A stretch of 64,000 nt of DNA from Paenibacillus sp. BIHB 4019. Lineage in GTDB: Bacteria > Bacillota > Bacilli > Paenibacillales > Paenibacillaceae. This document shows positions 35,625 to 44,397 of this stretch, one piece after another. The notes under the pieces were generated by a model that made no database searches, had not been told where the DNA came from, and saw only the letters and a list, made by a program, of their open reading frames with translations. The position numbers were made by a program, and so were the translations under genes. The DNA lies in NCBI RefSeq assembly GCF_002741035.1, contig NZ_CP016808.1:5070501-5134500 (forward strand), in the 5' to 3' direction. Each line of letters opens with the position of its first letter. Position 1 is the first letter of the stretch.

Positions 35625-35900
35625 ATGGGAAAAAATATTTCAAAAGACGTGCTCGGCGCAATCAATAAAAAAACGGGCAAAAATATTTCCGAAAACTCGG
35701 TCAAGAAGCTGGCCAGCGGTGTAACGGATTCGACAATGCAGAACGAAGCCGAACTACGCAAGCTGATCAAGCAAGTGGCAGAGATGGCGAAGGTGCCTGT
35801 TGCGGAATCGACTATAAACGATATTGTCAAAGCCGTTAAGGCGACCGGCATGAATATGGGCAGCATGGAATCGCTTGTCAAAATGATGATCAAGAAGTAA
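35625..35900 (+). CDS. spoVIF: Stage VI sporulation protein F
   Basis: A 91-residue protein resembling SpoVIF (YjcC), which in B. subtilis is needed for late spore coat assembly. Recognisable parts: KDVLGAINKKTGKNISENSVKKLASGV, ELRKLIKQVAEMAKVPV and a C-terminal MMIKK. GGGAGG precedes the ATG. In B. subtilis the gene lies elsewhere (yjc region); here it follows gpsA. Family assignment is from pattern, so moderate confidence. Confidence 0.82.
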   Translation: MGKNISKDVLGAINKKTGKNISENSVKKLASGVTDSTMQNEAELRKLIKQVAEMAKVPVAESTINDIVKAVKATGMNMGSMESLVKMMIKK

Positions 35901-35916
35901 CAAATCCTTATATTTG

Positions 35917-35987
35917 GGCAAAAGCGCAAAGCTTTGCTGCAGCGGAGCGATTCCGCAGCGGCAATTTTGCGCCTTTTGTCCTTTTTT
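35917..35987 (+). terminator. Terminator after spoVIF
   Basis: GGCAAAAGCGCAAA pairs with TTTTGCGCCTTTTGTCC, enclosing an inner GCTGCAGCGGA..TCCGCAGCGGC region, followed by TTTTTT. Confidence 0.7.
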
Positions 35988-36051
35988 GCAGTCAATGATA
36001 TAATATGGGTTGCATTTATTACATTGGTGAAGAGTGGGAGAAGAGTCGACT

Positions 36052-36231
36052 ATGGATGCTATGATGAAAATGTGGGTTTCGCTGATCGGCATCGGCTTAA
36101 TGGCCATTTCGGCGGTTATCATTACATTTGCCCGGATTAAGACGAAGGGGATCGTCAAATTTATTTTATCGCTGATTGCTTTTGTTTTGCTGGTCATTGG
36201 TTTTATTTGCGGAGTTATTTCCATTATTTAA
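36052..36231 (+). CDS. Small two-helix membrane protein (DUF2768-like)
   Basis: A 59-residue protein with two hydrophobic helices (about residues 5-25 and 37-58). The layout and place downstream of gpsA match the DUF2768 protein YphE of B. subtilis. The ATG at 36052 has GGGAGAAG about 10 bp upstream; a GTG at 36034 would add six residues but lacks a ribosome site. Function unknown. Confidence 0.75.
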   Translation: MDAMMKMWVSLIGIGLMAISAVIITFARIKTKGIVKFILSLIAFVLLVIGFICGVISII

Positions 36232-36285
36232 CGGTTGGAAGAGGGGCATACATACATCCAGATAGAGAAGGGGACGGTTGCGTTT

Positions 36286-36582
36286 ATGATTGAGCTTACG
36301 GGGAGAACGAAAACGGCGATTGTAGAAGCGGAGGACGGGCTGTCGCTGCTGGATTTGGCCATGAAGCATAATGTGGACTTTGCTTTCTCTTGCACGCGGG
36401 GCACCTGCGCCCGTTGTCGCTGTCAAGTAATCGAAGGGGCTAGCGGGCTTGAGGGGATAACGGATCAGGAATGGGATCGTATGGACCCGGAGGAGTTTGA
36501 AGAAGGCTATCGCCTTGCTTGCCAAGCGATTGTAAAGTCGGTTGATGTGACCATTAAAGCGGTTAACAAGCCTTATTTTTAA
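36286..36582 (+). CDS. Plant-type 2Fe-2S ferredoxin-like protein
   Basis: A 98-residue electron-transfer protein with the [2Fe-2S] pattern Cys36-x4-Cys41-x2-Cys44 and Cys79 (SCTRGTCARC, LACQ). The fold begins MIELTGRTKTAIVEAEDG. No reductase is fused. I start at the ATG at 36286; GGGGACGG lies about 10 bp upstream. A second 2Fe-2S protein lies 0.8 kb downstream. The electron donor and acceptor cannot be told from the sequence. Confidence 0.88.
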   Translation: MIELTGRTKTAIVEAEDGLSLLDLAMKHNVDFAFSCTRGTCARCRCQVIEGASGLEGITDQEWDRMDPEEFEEGYRLACQAIVKSVDVTIKAVNKPYF

Positions 36583-36640
36583 AATATAAGCATTTATAAG
36601 TTTCACCCTTATAATCAGTTTATATTTCACCTGGGCCGTA
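36583..36640. repeat. Dispersed repeat, AT-rich palindrome module
   Basis: AATATAAG..TTTATAAGTTTCACCCTTATAA..TTATATTTCAC closely matches the left module at 3801-3847. The right-hand hairpin module is largely degraded here (GGGCCGTAATACGCC only). Confidence 0.65.
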
Positions 36641-36730
36641 ATACGCCTCGTCATTTGTTGCTTTAACGGGTAGTTGGAGTTGATGGAGTAGAGTGCGCCG
36701 CCATTATTTTTGATAAAGGAAGTGCAAGTG

Positions 36731-37348
36731 ATGAGCATTAGAGGACAAATTGAGCAAGCGCTAACCTCCATTGCCCAGCTGACAGCCGAAAGCGGTGCTC
36801 CTTGGATCGTTGGGGGCAGCGCAGGGCTTATGCTGAGAGGCGCGGCGCTGAACAGCGAACCTAGAGATTTGGATTTATACACCGATGAGGCTGACGTCGC
36901 TCGTCTTCATGCCTTGCTGCAGCCTTTTTCCACAGATATGCCTGTATTGGATGAGACGGGTATTTACCGTTCCAGGCTGAGCCACTATCTCATCGAAGGG
37001 GTACCCGTTGAGCTTGTAGGCGGATTTATTGTGCGAGCACACGACAGCTGCTACGAGACGCAGGTGCGTTCGCTGCTGCTGCCTTACGCAGAGCATATAA
37101 AGGTTGGCAGAGGCGGCTCTGCACCCGCAGCGACCGTGTCTGTTGTGCCACTGGCCCATGAGCTATGGTTTAATGTGCTTCGTGACCGTCCAGATCGTTA
37201 TGAGCTGATTATTGAAGCGTATTGCGAGGATGAAGCCCGCCATAAACCAGCGCTGGAGCAATTGGAAAGCTGCAATCAGCTCAGTGCGGCGCTGAAAGCG
37301 GAAGTGCGCCGCTGGATTGCGGAGCAGCGGGTAGGGCAGCTGATATGA
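36731..37348 (+). CDS. Nucleotidyltransferase-like protein
   Basis: A 205-residue protein with a Pol-beta-type nucleotidyltransferase signature: GGSAGLMLRG near residue 29 followed by PRDLDLYTD near 48, giving the two acidic metal ligands. The rest resembles helical partner domains of minimal nucleotidyltransferases, but no partner is adjacent. It overlaps the next gene, a ferredoxin, by 4 bp (ATGA). The ATG at 36731 follows AAAGGAAG. Substrate unknown. Confidence 0.75.
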   Translation: MSIRGQIEQALTSIAQLTAESGAPWIVGGSAGLMLRGAALNSEPRDLDLYTDEADVARLHALLQPFSTDMPVLDETGIYRSRLSHYLIEGVPVELVGGFIVRAHDSCYETQVRSLLLPYAEHIKVGRGGSAPAATVSVVPLAHELWFNVLRDRPDRYELIIEAYCEDEARHKPALEQLESCNQLSAALKAEVRRWIAEQRVGQLI

Positions 37349-37689
37349 GCGCCGAGGTGACGTTTCTGCCTGCTGGCAAAACCATTAAGGTGCGCCCTGG
37401 CACAACGCTGCTGGACGCTGCAAGACAAGCGGGTATTGCGGTAAGAACGCGCTGCGATGGCAATGCCGCTTGCTTTATGTGCAAAATGGAAGTAAAGCCA
37501 GGCAGCGAGCTGATGCCGATCGGTGATGTGGAGCGGCGCAAGCTTGCAGGCATGGAAGACGGCATAAGGCTGTCTTGCCAGGCGCGCGTGAAAGGCAAGG
37601 TACAGGCCGAAATTCCGATGGACCCGCTGCGAGCAGCGGTGCTTAGGCAGCTGGCAAAACAGGCCGAGGAAGATGATAAGCTATGGTAA
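37345..37689 (+). CDS. Second 2Fe-2S ferredoxin-like protein
   Basis: A 114-residue protein with Cys37-x5-Cys43-x2-Cys46 and Cys78 (RCDGNAACFMC, LSCQ), the ferredoxin pattern with one extra residue in the first spacing, as in adrenodoxin-type proteins. It starts within the stop codon of the nucleotidyltransferase gene. It shares the GIRLSCQ/YRLACQ region with the ferredoxin at 36286 but is otherwise quite different, so it is not a recent duplicate. Confidence 0.87.
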   Translation: MSAEVTFLPAGKTIKVRPGTTLLDAARQAGIAVRTRCDGNAACFMCKMEVKPGSELMPIGDVERRKLAGMEDGIRLSCQARVKGKVQAEIPMDPLRAAVLRQLAKQAEEDDKLW

Positions 37690-37717
37690 GGCTGGAGAGA
37701 TAGGGGGAAGCGTAAAA

Positions 37718-38476
37718 ATGTTTAATTTCGTGCTTGCGCATCCAGTTAGCCGCGGGCTATGGGCGCGGAGGGCAGCGCTGCTGGCAACTGCCGCCGTGCT
37801 GCTGGCGTTAACCGGATGCATGTATCCGAATGATCGCCTGTCGCAAAATCAAGGCGCTCCGAAAGAGGCGGTCCGCAATGTACAGGCCGCGATTGATGAG
37901 TATAAGGCAGATACGGGTGTACTGCCAATTAAGAATAGCACGCCTGAAACGCCGCTATATGAGAAGTTCATCCTTGATTTCGTTCCGCTGCAAGGAAAAG
38001 GGTATTTGGGTGACATTCCGTCCGCGGCGTTTGAGAAGGGCGGCAATTATTATTTTTTAATTACGGATGAAGAAACAGATCCTAAAGTTCGATTGATGGA
38101 TTTGCGCATTTATCAGCAGATTAACGATATTTCGAGCTGGGTGCAGGCCTATTCCACTGCTAATGCGGGCAAGCTGCCGAAGGGCGACGAGGCTTACCCG
38201 GGCTTTTATTATGTGGATTACAATTTGCTTGGCAAAAAAGCGCCTGCGATTGTCAGCAGCTACTCAGGCTTGACGATAGCGGCAATGCTGGACGAGAAAG
38301 GCCAGATTTACGCGGATTATGGCCCTGATCTCATGCAGGCGATCCAGAAGGAAGGCGAAACGTCCTTCGCAGCCGATTTCGACCTGCGCAGGCTGTTGGT
38401 CGAGCGGGATGTATTTGTCCCAGTAAAGGCTCCTGTCTATAATTGGGTGGACGGGCAGCCGCAGGCGGTATCGTAA
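37718..38476 (+). CDS. Lipoprotein of the YphF type
   Basis: A 252-residue secreted lipoprotein with lipobox LTGC (Cys34) after a rather long signal peptide. The domain contains AIDEYKADTGVLPIK, FVPLQGKGYLGDIP and YYFLITDEETDP. Its place before spoIVA is that of yphF in B. subtilis, which is also a predicted lipoprotein of unknown function. The ATG at 37718 has TAGGGGGAAG upstream; the frame opens earlier at 37673 within the ferredoxin gene. Confidence 0.82.
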   Translation: MFNFVLAHPVSRGLWARRAALLATAAVLLALTGCMYPNDRLSQNQGAPKEAVRNVQAAIDEYKADTGVLPIKNSTPETPLYEKFILDFVPLQGKGYLGDIPSAAFEKGGNYYFLITDEETDPKVRLMDLRIYQQINDISSWVQAYSTANAGKLPKGDEAYPGFYYVDYNLLGKKAPAIVSSYSGLTIAAMLDEKGQIYADYGPDLMQAIQKEGETSFAADFDLRRLLVERDVFVPVKAPVYNWVDGQPQAVS

Positions 38477-38781
38477 ATCTCATATCATTTGATGTTTATA
38501 GGCTATGATTTTGGCATCCTCCATGCTTGATTCCACGAGAATCGGTTTGGAGGATTTTTTGCTGTTTTGGCATACTGCAGCGGCATTTCTCATATAACTC
38601 AATCTTGGAAGGGCAAGAACGTGAGATAAGCTTTAAAAGATTTCATAACAATCGTCATAATCGGAGAGCTGGAACAATAGGATATTACTAGTCCTAAAAG
38701 CTGTACGAGTTGCGTCGCTGGCCTGCCCTCTTGTCCGGTGGAAGGCGGCGAACCGGGAAATCAATTGGGAGGGGATATTCA
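38477..38781. other. Intergenic gap upstream of spoIVA
   Basis: Contains the terminator at 38516-38560. The remaining 220 bp hold no convincing gene. A sigma-E promoter for spoIVA is expected here from B. subtilis, but I could not pick an unambiguous -35/-10 pair. Confidence 0.5.
38516..38560 (+). terminator. Terminator after the YphF-like gene
   Basis: ATCCTCCA pairs with TGGAGGAT, with an inner GATTC/GAATC stem, and ends in TTTTTT. Confidence 0.85.
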
Positions 38782-40260
38782 GTGGAGAAAGTAGACATTT
38801 TCAAGGACATAGCCGAACGTACCGGTGGGGATATTTACCTCGGTGTTGTAGGGGCTGTCCGGACGGGCAAATCAACGTTCATCAAGCGGTTCATGGAAAC
38901 GGTGGTGCTCCCTAACATTACGAGTGAGGCTGATCGTGTACGAGCCGTAGACGAGCTGCCGCAAAGCGCCGCGGGCAAAACCATCATGACAACCGAGCCG
39001 AAATTTGTGCCAAACCAAGCGGTGCAATTGAAAGTAGCCGAAGGGCTGGAAGTAAATATACGGCTGGTCGATTGCGTCGGCTATGCGGTAGAAGGGGCGA
39101 AAGGCTATGAGGATGAAAATGGGCCGCGGATGATTACAACGCCGTGGTTCGATGATCCGATTCCTTTCCAGGAAGCAGCGGAAATCGGCACGCGCAAAGT
39201 CATCCAGGAGCATTCTACATTAGGCGTAGTCGTAACGACTGATGGTTCTATCGCAGAAATCCCGCGCAGCTCCTATGTAGAGGCCGAGGAGCGGGTCATC
39301 AGCGAGCTGAAGGAAGTAGGCAAGCCGTTTGTGCTGATTATTAACTCGACGCGTCCACGCAGCGAGGAAGCGCTGCAGCTGCGCTCCGAGCTTCAAACGA
39401 AATATGATATTCCGGTCATTACGCTCAGCGTAGCAACGATGGGGGAAGAGGAAGTTATTTCGGTACTGCGCGAAGTGCTTTACGAGTTCCCTGTTCATGA
39501 AGTTAATGTGAATCTGCCAAGCTGGGTAATGGTACTTAATGAAAATCACTGGCTGCGCAGCAACTATGAAAACTCGGTCCGCGATACGGTAAAGGATATT
39601 CGCCGTTTGCGGGATGTGGACCGGGTAGTCGCGCAGTTTATGGATTACGACTTTATCGCCCGGGCAGGACTCAGCGGCATGAACATGGGGCAGGGCGTAG
39701 CCGAGATCGACCTGTATGCGCCGGATGAGCTGTATGACCGGATTTTGATGGAAGTGGTCGGCGTAGAAATTCGCGGCAAAGATCATTTGCTGCAGCTAAT
39801 GCAGGAATTTTCCCATGCGAAGCGGGAATATGACCGATTTGCCGAGGCGCTGGAAATGGTCAAGGCGACGGGCTACGGCATTGCAGCTCCGACGCTTGCA
39901 GAGATGGCGCTCGAGGAGCCGGAGCTCATTCGCCAAGGCTCAAGATTCGGCGTAAGGCTGAAAGCAACAGCTCCGTCTATCCATATGATCCGCGTCGATG
40001 TGGAATCGGAATTTGCGCCGATAATAGGCTCGGAGAAGCAGACCGAAGAGCTCGTACGTTATTTGATGCAGGATTTCGAGAGCGATCCCATCAAAATTTG
40101 GGAGTCCGACATTTTTGGTCGCTCGCTGCATTCGCTCGTAAGAGAAGGCATTCAGGGCAAAATTGCGATGATGCCGGACAACGCACGTTACAAGCTTCAG
40201 GAAACGCTGGGCCGGATTATTAACGAGGGTTCCGGTGGCCTGATCGCCATAATTTTGTAA
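38782..40260 (+). CDS. spoIVA: Stage IV sporulation protein A
   Basis: SpoIVA is the ATPase that polymerises on the forespore to form the base layer of the spore coat. The sequence is very close to B. subtilis: MEKVDIFKDIAERTGGDIYL, Walker A GAVRTGKST, LVDCVGYAVEGAKGY and the C-terminal IINEGSGGLIAIIL. The GTG at 38782, after GGGAGGGG, gives 492 aa, exactly the B. subtilis length. It is monocistronic with its own terminator. Confidence 0.97.
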   Translation: MEKVDIFKDIAERTGGDIYLGVVGAVRTGKSTFIKRFMETVVLPNITSEADRVRAVDELPQSAAGKTIMTTEPKFVPNQAVQLKVAEGLEVNIRLVDCVGYAVEGAKGYEDENGPRMITTPWFDDPIPFQEAAEIGTRKVIQEHSTLGVVVTTDGSIAEIPRSSYVEAEERVISELKEVGKPFVLIINSTRPRSEEALQLRSELQTKYDIPVITLSVATMGEEEVISVLREVLYEFPVHEVNVNLPSWVMVLNENHWLRSNYENSVRDTVKDIRRLRDVDRVVAQFMDYDFIARAGLSGMNMGQGVAEIDLYAPDELYDRILMEVVGVEIRGKDHLLQLMQEFSHAKREYDRFAEALEMVKATGYGIAAPTLAEMALEEPELIRQGSRFGVRLKATAPSIHMIRVDVESEFAPIIGSEKQTEELVRYLMQDFESDPIKIWESDIFGRSLHSLVREGIQGKIAMMPDNARYKLQETLGRIINEGSGGLIAIIL

Positions 40261-40284
40261 AGCATTCGGACATAGTTGAAAACA

Positions 40285-40327
40285 GCCGCTGCTGAAAAGT
40301 CCTGACGGGCTTTCAAGCAGCGGCTTT
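40285..40327 (+). terminator. Terminator of spoIVA
   Basis: GCCGCTGCT(T)GAAA pairs with TTTCAAGCAGCGGC, followed by TTTTCT. Confidence 0.85.
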
Positions 40328-40378
40328 TCTGCATTTGCGGCGGTTTGTGCTCAGGCAATTGCAGCTATTAAAATGAGG

Positions 40379-40407
40379 TTGCAATTTTTGAAAAGCGTTA
40401 CTATAAT
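40379..40407 (+). promoter_or_regulatory. Candidate promoter of the sugar ABC operon, distal
   Basis: TTGCAA and TATAAT are spaced exactly 17 bp. It lies about 130 bp before the substrate-binding protein gene. Confidence 0.6.
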
Positions 40408-40456
40408 GACAATTGTTGCGTCAAACGATTTTTTTCGACAATATACTAAATTCCGA

Positions 40457-40484
40457 TTGACATAGTGGGATAAAATGATATGAT
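40457..40484 (+). promoter_or_regulatory. Candidate promoter of the sugar ABC operon, proximal
   Basis: TTGACA and TATGAT are spaced 16 bp, 56 bp before the start codon. Two promoters in tandem are possible; no adjacent regulator gene is seen. Confidence 0.55.
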
Positions 40485-40539
40485 TGCAAAGAAGCAATAT
40501 ACTGATGATAGAGACATGAGATGGGGAGAGGGAAAGAAC

Positions 40540-41664
40540 ATGAAACAATGGGGTAAGCTTTCGTTAACAATTTTTCTAGCTGCGGTACTGCTGGTAATAT
40601 CGGCTTGCGGAGCGGCAAAAAACAATGCGCCTGCAGGCGAAGCATCGGCCTCGCCGACAGCATCAGCTGAAGCTACAGCAGACAATGCAGCTGGCGGAAG
40701 CAGCGATTTGGCAGCATTAAAGGGTAAAAAACTTGCGCTTGTTATGCAATTTAATACAGGAACTTTTTCATCGCAATATGTTGAAGGGGTGAAGGAGCAA
40801 GCTCAAAAATTTGGCGGAGAAGTAACGGTTTTCGCATCTGACAATGATTTGGCGAAAATGTCCTCTAACCTTGATGCAGCAATCAACCAAGGGTTTGACG
40901 GCATTTTGATTGACCATGGACAAGCTGCGGCACTCGAAGCGGGAATTAAAAGAGCGAAGGAGCAAGGCATTTCTGTTGTCGTATTCGATGCAGATGTGAA
41001 AGTGGATGGCGTGCCTGTATTGCAGCAGGATGACCAGAAAATGGCTGAAATTACGCTTGAGCAGCTCGCTAAAGATGCTGGCAGCAAAGGCAATATCGTT
41101 AAAGTATGGGTAGCAGGTTTTGCGCCAATGGAGCGCCGCCAAGTGGCCTATAAACAGTTCCAAGAGAAATATCCTGACATTAAAGAAATTGCCGCTTTTG
41201 GCAATGCCAACAACCCGGCGCTTGATACGCAATCGCAGATGGAAGCCATTTTGCGCCAATACCCGAACAAAGGCGATATTACAGCAGTATGGGCGGCTTG
41301 GGATGAGTTTGCAAAAGGCGCTTCCCGTGCTATTCAGCAAGCTGGCCGTACAGAAATTAAAGTTTACGGCATCGATATGAGCGATGAGGATCTGCAAATG
41401 ATTCAAGACAAAACGAGCCCTTGGGTCGCTTCTGCAGCTGTTGATCCTAAAGATATCGGCCGCGTACAAGTTCGTATTTTGTACAAAGAATTCAAAGGCG
41501 ATGCAAATGAGCCGGTAGTCGTTCTGGAGCCGGTATACGTTCACCGTGATGCGCTGCCAGAAGAGAAAGTCAGCACTACACAACTTTCCGAGCATGTAGA
41601 AGGCTGGGGAAGCAGCACACAAGGTTATGAGGATTGGATGAAAGATTTGGAAGCTTTGAAATAA
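40540..41664 (+). CDS. Sugar ABC transporter substrate-binding lipoprotein
   Basis: A 374-residue lipoprotein (lipobox ISAC, Cys23) followed by an Ala/Ser/Thr-rich linker and a periplasmic-binding-protein fold of the ribose/galactose (RbsB) family, with LALVMQFNTGTFSSQYVEGV and LIDHGQAAALEAGIKRAKEQGI typical of the first lobe. The ATG at 40540 follows GGGGAGAGGGAAAG. It heads an operon with an ATPase and a permease. The sugar cannot be named from sequence. Confidence 0.92.
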   Translation: MKQWGKLSLTIFLAAVLLVISACGAAKNNAPAGEASASPTASAEATADNAAGGSSDLAALKGKKLALVMQFNTGTFSSQYVEGVKEQAQKFGGEVTVFASDNDLAKMSSNLDAAINQGFDGILIDHGQAAALEAGIKRAKEQGISVVVFDADVKVDGVPVLQQDDQKMAEITLEQLAKDAGSKGNIVKVWVAGFAPMERRQVAYKQFQEKYPDIKEIAAFGNANNPALDTQSQMEAILRQYPNKGDITAVWAAWDEFAKGASRAIQQAGRTEIKVYGIDMSDEDLQMIQDKTSPWVASAAVDPKDIGRVQVRILYKEFKGDANEPVVVLEPVYVHRDALPEEKVSTTQLSEHVEGWGSSTQGYEDWMKDLEALK

Positions 41665-41713
41665 GGGCTTGCCCTAAGCAATAGGCACATGCAGGGATGG
41701 AGAGATGCAAACG

Positions 41714-43228
41714 ATGAGTGCAAACAAACAATTGCAAATGAAGGGAATCCGGAAAGCTTTTTCCGGCATTCCCGCTCTCCGGAATGTTGATTTTATCTTG
41801 CAAAGCGGTGAGGTCCATGCGCTGCTTGGCGCCAATGGCGCGGGCAAAAGCACGCTGATGAAAATTTTATCAGGGGCCTACAGCCAGGATGAAGGAACCA
41901 TTGTAATCGATGGACAGCAAGCTCATATCAGTTCGCCAGGGGATGCCAAGTCATTGGGCATCCATTGTGTTTATCAGGAGGTTGATACCGCACTGGTTGC
42001 ACAGCTTAGCGTAGTGGAGAATGTCATGCTGGATCGCATTTCGGCGAAAGGAAGCAAGGCGTGGCTGAACTGGGGCAAGCTGGAGAAGGAGGCAGAGGAA
42101 ACTCTGGCTCGTTTAGGTGCGCGTATTCCCGTTCGGAGGAAGGCAGGAGAGCTGACGCTTGCGGAGAAACAGCTCGTATTAATTGCGCGCTTGCTGACCG
42201 AGAAAGCCAAATATGTCATTTTTGATGAACCGACCGCCCCTTTAAGTTTGGAAGAAGCGGAGCGGTTATTCCGTGTTATAGCCCAGCTTAAGTCAGAAGG
42301 TATCGGCATCGTATTCATTTCCCACCGCTTGCCGGAAATATTCCAAATTTGCGATCGTGTAACCGTTATGCGTGATGGAGAGAGGATCGTTACCGAGGCT
42401 GCTGCCGCCATGACGATGCAGGACGTCGTCCACGCCATGCTCGGAAGAGTGTTCGAGGAGGAGTATCCGAAGCTGGATGCGGCAATTGGGAAGCCGCTCC
42501 TGAACGTAAGCGGCATTCAGCGGGGACATCAGGTTAAGGATGTCAGCTTTGATGTGAAGAGCGGTGAAATCGTTGCGATAGTCGGCCTTGTAGGAGCGGG
42601 AAAAACAGAGCTTTCCCGGCTGCTGTTCGGTGCAGACAAAGCGGATGGCGGTACGGTAAGCGTAAATGGACAAGCCGTCAATCTGGCTTCGCCAGCGGAT
42701 GCGTTCAAAGGCGGGCTAGTGCTTGTGCCGGAGGAGCGCCGCAAGCAGGGAATTTTGGTAGAGGAATCGGTTAAAAACAATCTCAGCTTGCCGATTTTGG
42801 GCGTGCTATCCAAGCTCGGCTTTTTATCAGGGAAGCGCGAGACGAATAATGCTGAAGCTGTAATTGGGCGGCTTGGCGTCAAAACCTCCTCGCCGGAGCA
42901 GAAGGTCGCGCATTTAAGCGGGGGGAACCAGCAGAAGGTGTCCATTGGCAAATGGCTGCCTACCGGCGCAAGCGTATATTTGTTTGATGAGCCGACAAAA
43001 GGTGTAGACATTGGCGCCAAAAGCGATATTTTCAAAATAATCGGTACGCTCGCAACCCAAGGAAAAGCTATTGTATATTTGACCTGTGAATTTGCCGAGG
43101 CAATCGGGATTGCCGACCGGATTATGGTCATGTGCGACGGGAAGCTCGTCAAGCAGTTTGGACGCGGTGAAGCGACGCAGGAGAAGCTGATGCTATATGC
43201 CAGCGGTGGAAAGGATGAAACGGTGTAA
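41714..43228 (+). CDS. Sugar ABC transporter ATP-binding protein (RbsA type)
   Basis: A 504-residue fused double ATPase, as in RbsA/MglA. The first half has Walker A GANGAGKST near residue 40 and Walker B VIFDEP; its signature loop is LTLAEKQ, the degenerate form usual in this family. The second half has GLVGAGKTE and the signature LSGGNQQK, with LFDEPTKGVD. The ATG at 41714 lies 9 bp from GGAGAG; 41705 would leave none. It overlaps the permease gene by 1 bp. Confidence 0.93.
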   Translation: MSANKQLQMKGIRKAFSGIPALRNVDFILQSGEVHALLGANGAGKSTLMKILSGAYSQDEGTIVIDGQQAHISSPGDAKSLGIHCVYQEVDTALVAQLSVVENVMLDRISAKGSKAWLNWGKLEKEAEETLARLGARIPVRRKAGELTLAEKQLVLIARLLTEKAKYVIFDEPTAPLSLEEAERLFRVIAQLKSEGIGIVFISHRLPEIFQICDRVTVMRDGERIVTEAAAAMTMQDVVHAMLGRVFEEEYPKLDAAIGKPLLNVSGIQRGHQVKDVSFDVKSGEIVAIVGLVGAGKTELSRLLFGADKADGGTVSVNGQAVNLASPADAFKGGLVLVPEERRKQGILVEESVKNNLSLPILGVLSKLGFLSGKRETNNAEAVIGRLGVKTSSPEQKVAHLSGGNQQKVSIGKWLPTGASVYLFDEPTKGVDIGAKSDIFKIIGTLATQGKAIVYLTCEFAEAIGIADRIMVMCDGKLVKQFGRGEATQEKLMLYASGGKDETV

Positions 43229-44214
43229 TGGAGAAGTTTTCAAGCTTTTTATTTAAATATGGCTCGCTCATCGTTATTGCAATTGTCATTTTGTTTTTCT
43301 CATTATGGGATGAGCATTTTTTCACTTATGCCAATCTTTCTGATATTTTGCGTTCGATTTCCATTGTGACCTTTGTTGCGATTGGCGTAACCTTCTCGCT
43401 GACGGTAGACGGCTTTGATTTGTCGGTAGGCTCGACGGTGTCGCTGACGACGGTTGTAACCGCCGCTATGATGGTGTGGTTTGAGCAGCCGCTTATTGTT
43501 GTGCTTATCGTGGCGATCGCGATCGGAGTCTTGGTAGGGCTGCTTAACGCGCTGCTCATCGTGCGCATCCGGATTCCGGATTTGCTCGCTACGCTTGCTG
43601 TGATGTACATTGTTGCCGGCATTCACAAAACGTATACAAAGGGCTACTCGATCTACAACAATATGCCGATGCCTGACGGCTCGACGGCGCCAGGCGTTTT
43701 CAACAGCTCGTTCCTATGGCTGGGGCAAGGCAAAATCGGCCAAATTCCGGTACCTGTTATTTTGATGGTCATCGCTGTTATAGTCGTCCATCTGTTTTTC
43801 AAATACAGCAAATGGGGACGTCAAATGCAAACGACAGGCGGCAATGAAGAAGCGGCCCGCTTGTCCGGCATCCGCGTTCGCCGCATTCGTACAGCCGCCT
43901 ATGTGGCTTCAGGGGTCTTTGCTGCGATTGGCGGGGTATTGTTTGCCGCACGTGTTGGAACCGGGCAAATTGACGCTGGAGCGCCTATGATGATGGAGGC
44001 CGTAGCGGCCGTATTTGTAGGCTATTCCGTGTTTGGCGCGGGCAAGCCGAATGTGATCGGTACTTTTTTTGGCGCGCTGCTGATCGGGGTGCTATTGAAC
44101 GGTTTGACGATGATGAAGGTGCAGTATTATTCCAATGATATTATTAAAGGTGTCGTGCTTGTTTTGGCGCTCGCCGTTACGTTCATTCATCTGAATAAAC
44201 GCCGAAATGGCTAG
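43228..44214 (+). CDS. Sugar ABC transporter permease (RbsC type)
   Basis: A 328-residue polytopic protein with about nine hydrophobic helices. The family signature FDLSVGSTVSLT near residue 63, LLNALLIVRIRIPDLLATLA near 110 and GGNEEAARLSGIRVRRIR near 205 (cytoplasmic coupling loop) are present. It follows the ATPase with a TAATG overlap, completing a ribose/xylose-type importer. Confidence 0.93.
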   Translation: MEKFSSFLFKYGSLIVIAIVILFFSLWDEHFFTYANLSDILRSISIVTFVAIGVTFSLTVDGFDLSVGSTVSLTTVVTAAMMVWFEQPLIVVLIVAIAIGVLVGLLNALLIVRIRIPDLLATLAVMYIVAGIHKTYTKGYSIYNNMPMPDGSTAPGVFNSSFLWLGQGKIGQIPVPVILMVIAVIVVHLFFKYSKWGRQMQTTGGNEEAARLSGIRVRRIRTAAYVASGVFAAIGGVLFAARVGTGQIDAGAPMMMEAVAAVFVGYSVFGAGKPNVIGTFFGALLIGVLLNGLTMMKVQYYSNDIIKGVVLVLALAVTFIHLNKRRNG

Positions 44215-44262
44215 CTGATTTTAATGAGAATCGTGAAAAAATGCTGAAACACGCTGAAATAC

Positions 44263-44291
44263 TTGAAATTGCTAAACGGCTGTATTACTAT
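44263..44291 (+). promoter_or_regulatory. hup: Candidate hup promoter
   Basis: TTGAAA and TACTAT are spaced 17 bp, about 105 bp before the hup start. Confidence 0.45.
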
Positions 44292-44397
44292 AGGTTTGGT
44301 AAATGCATAGAAAACTATGGCATGTATATTTTTAGGTAATTCCGTTAATAAGAGGGATAAGATGACTCTTCATTTGCCTAATAGGGAGGTGAAACGA

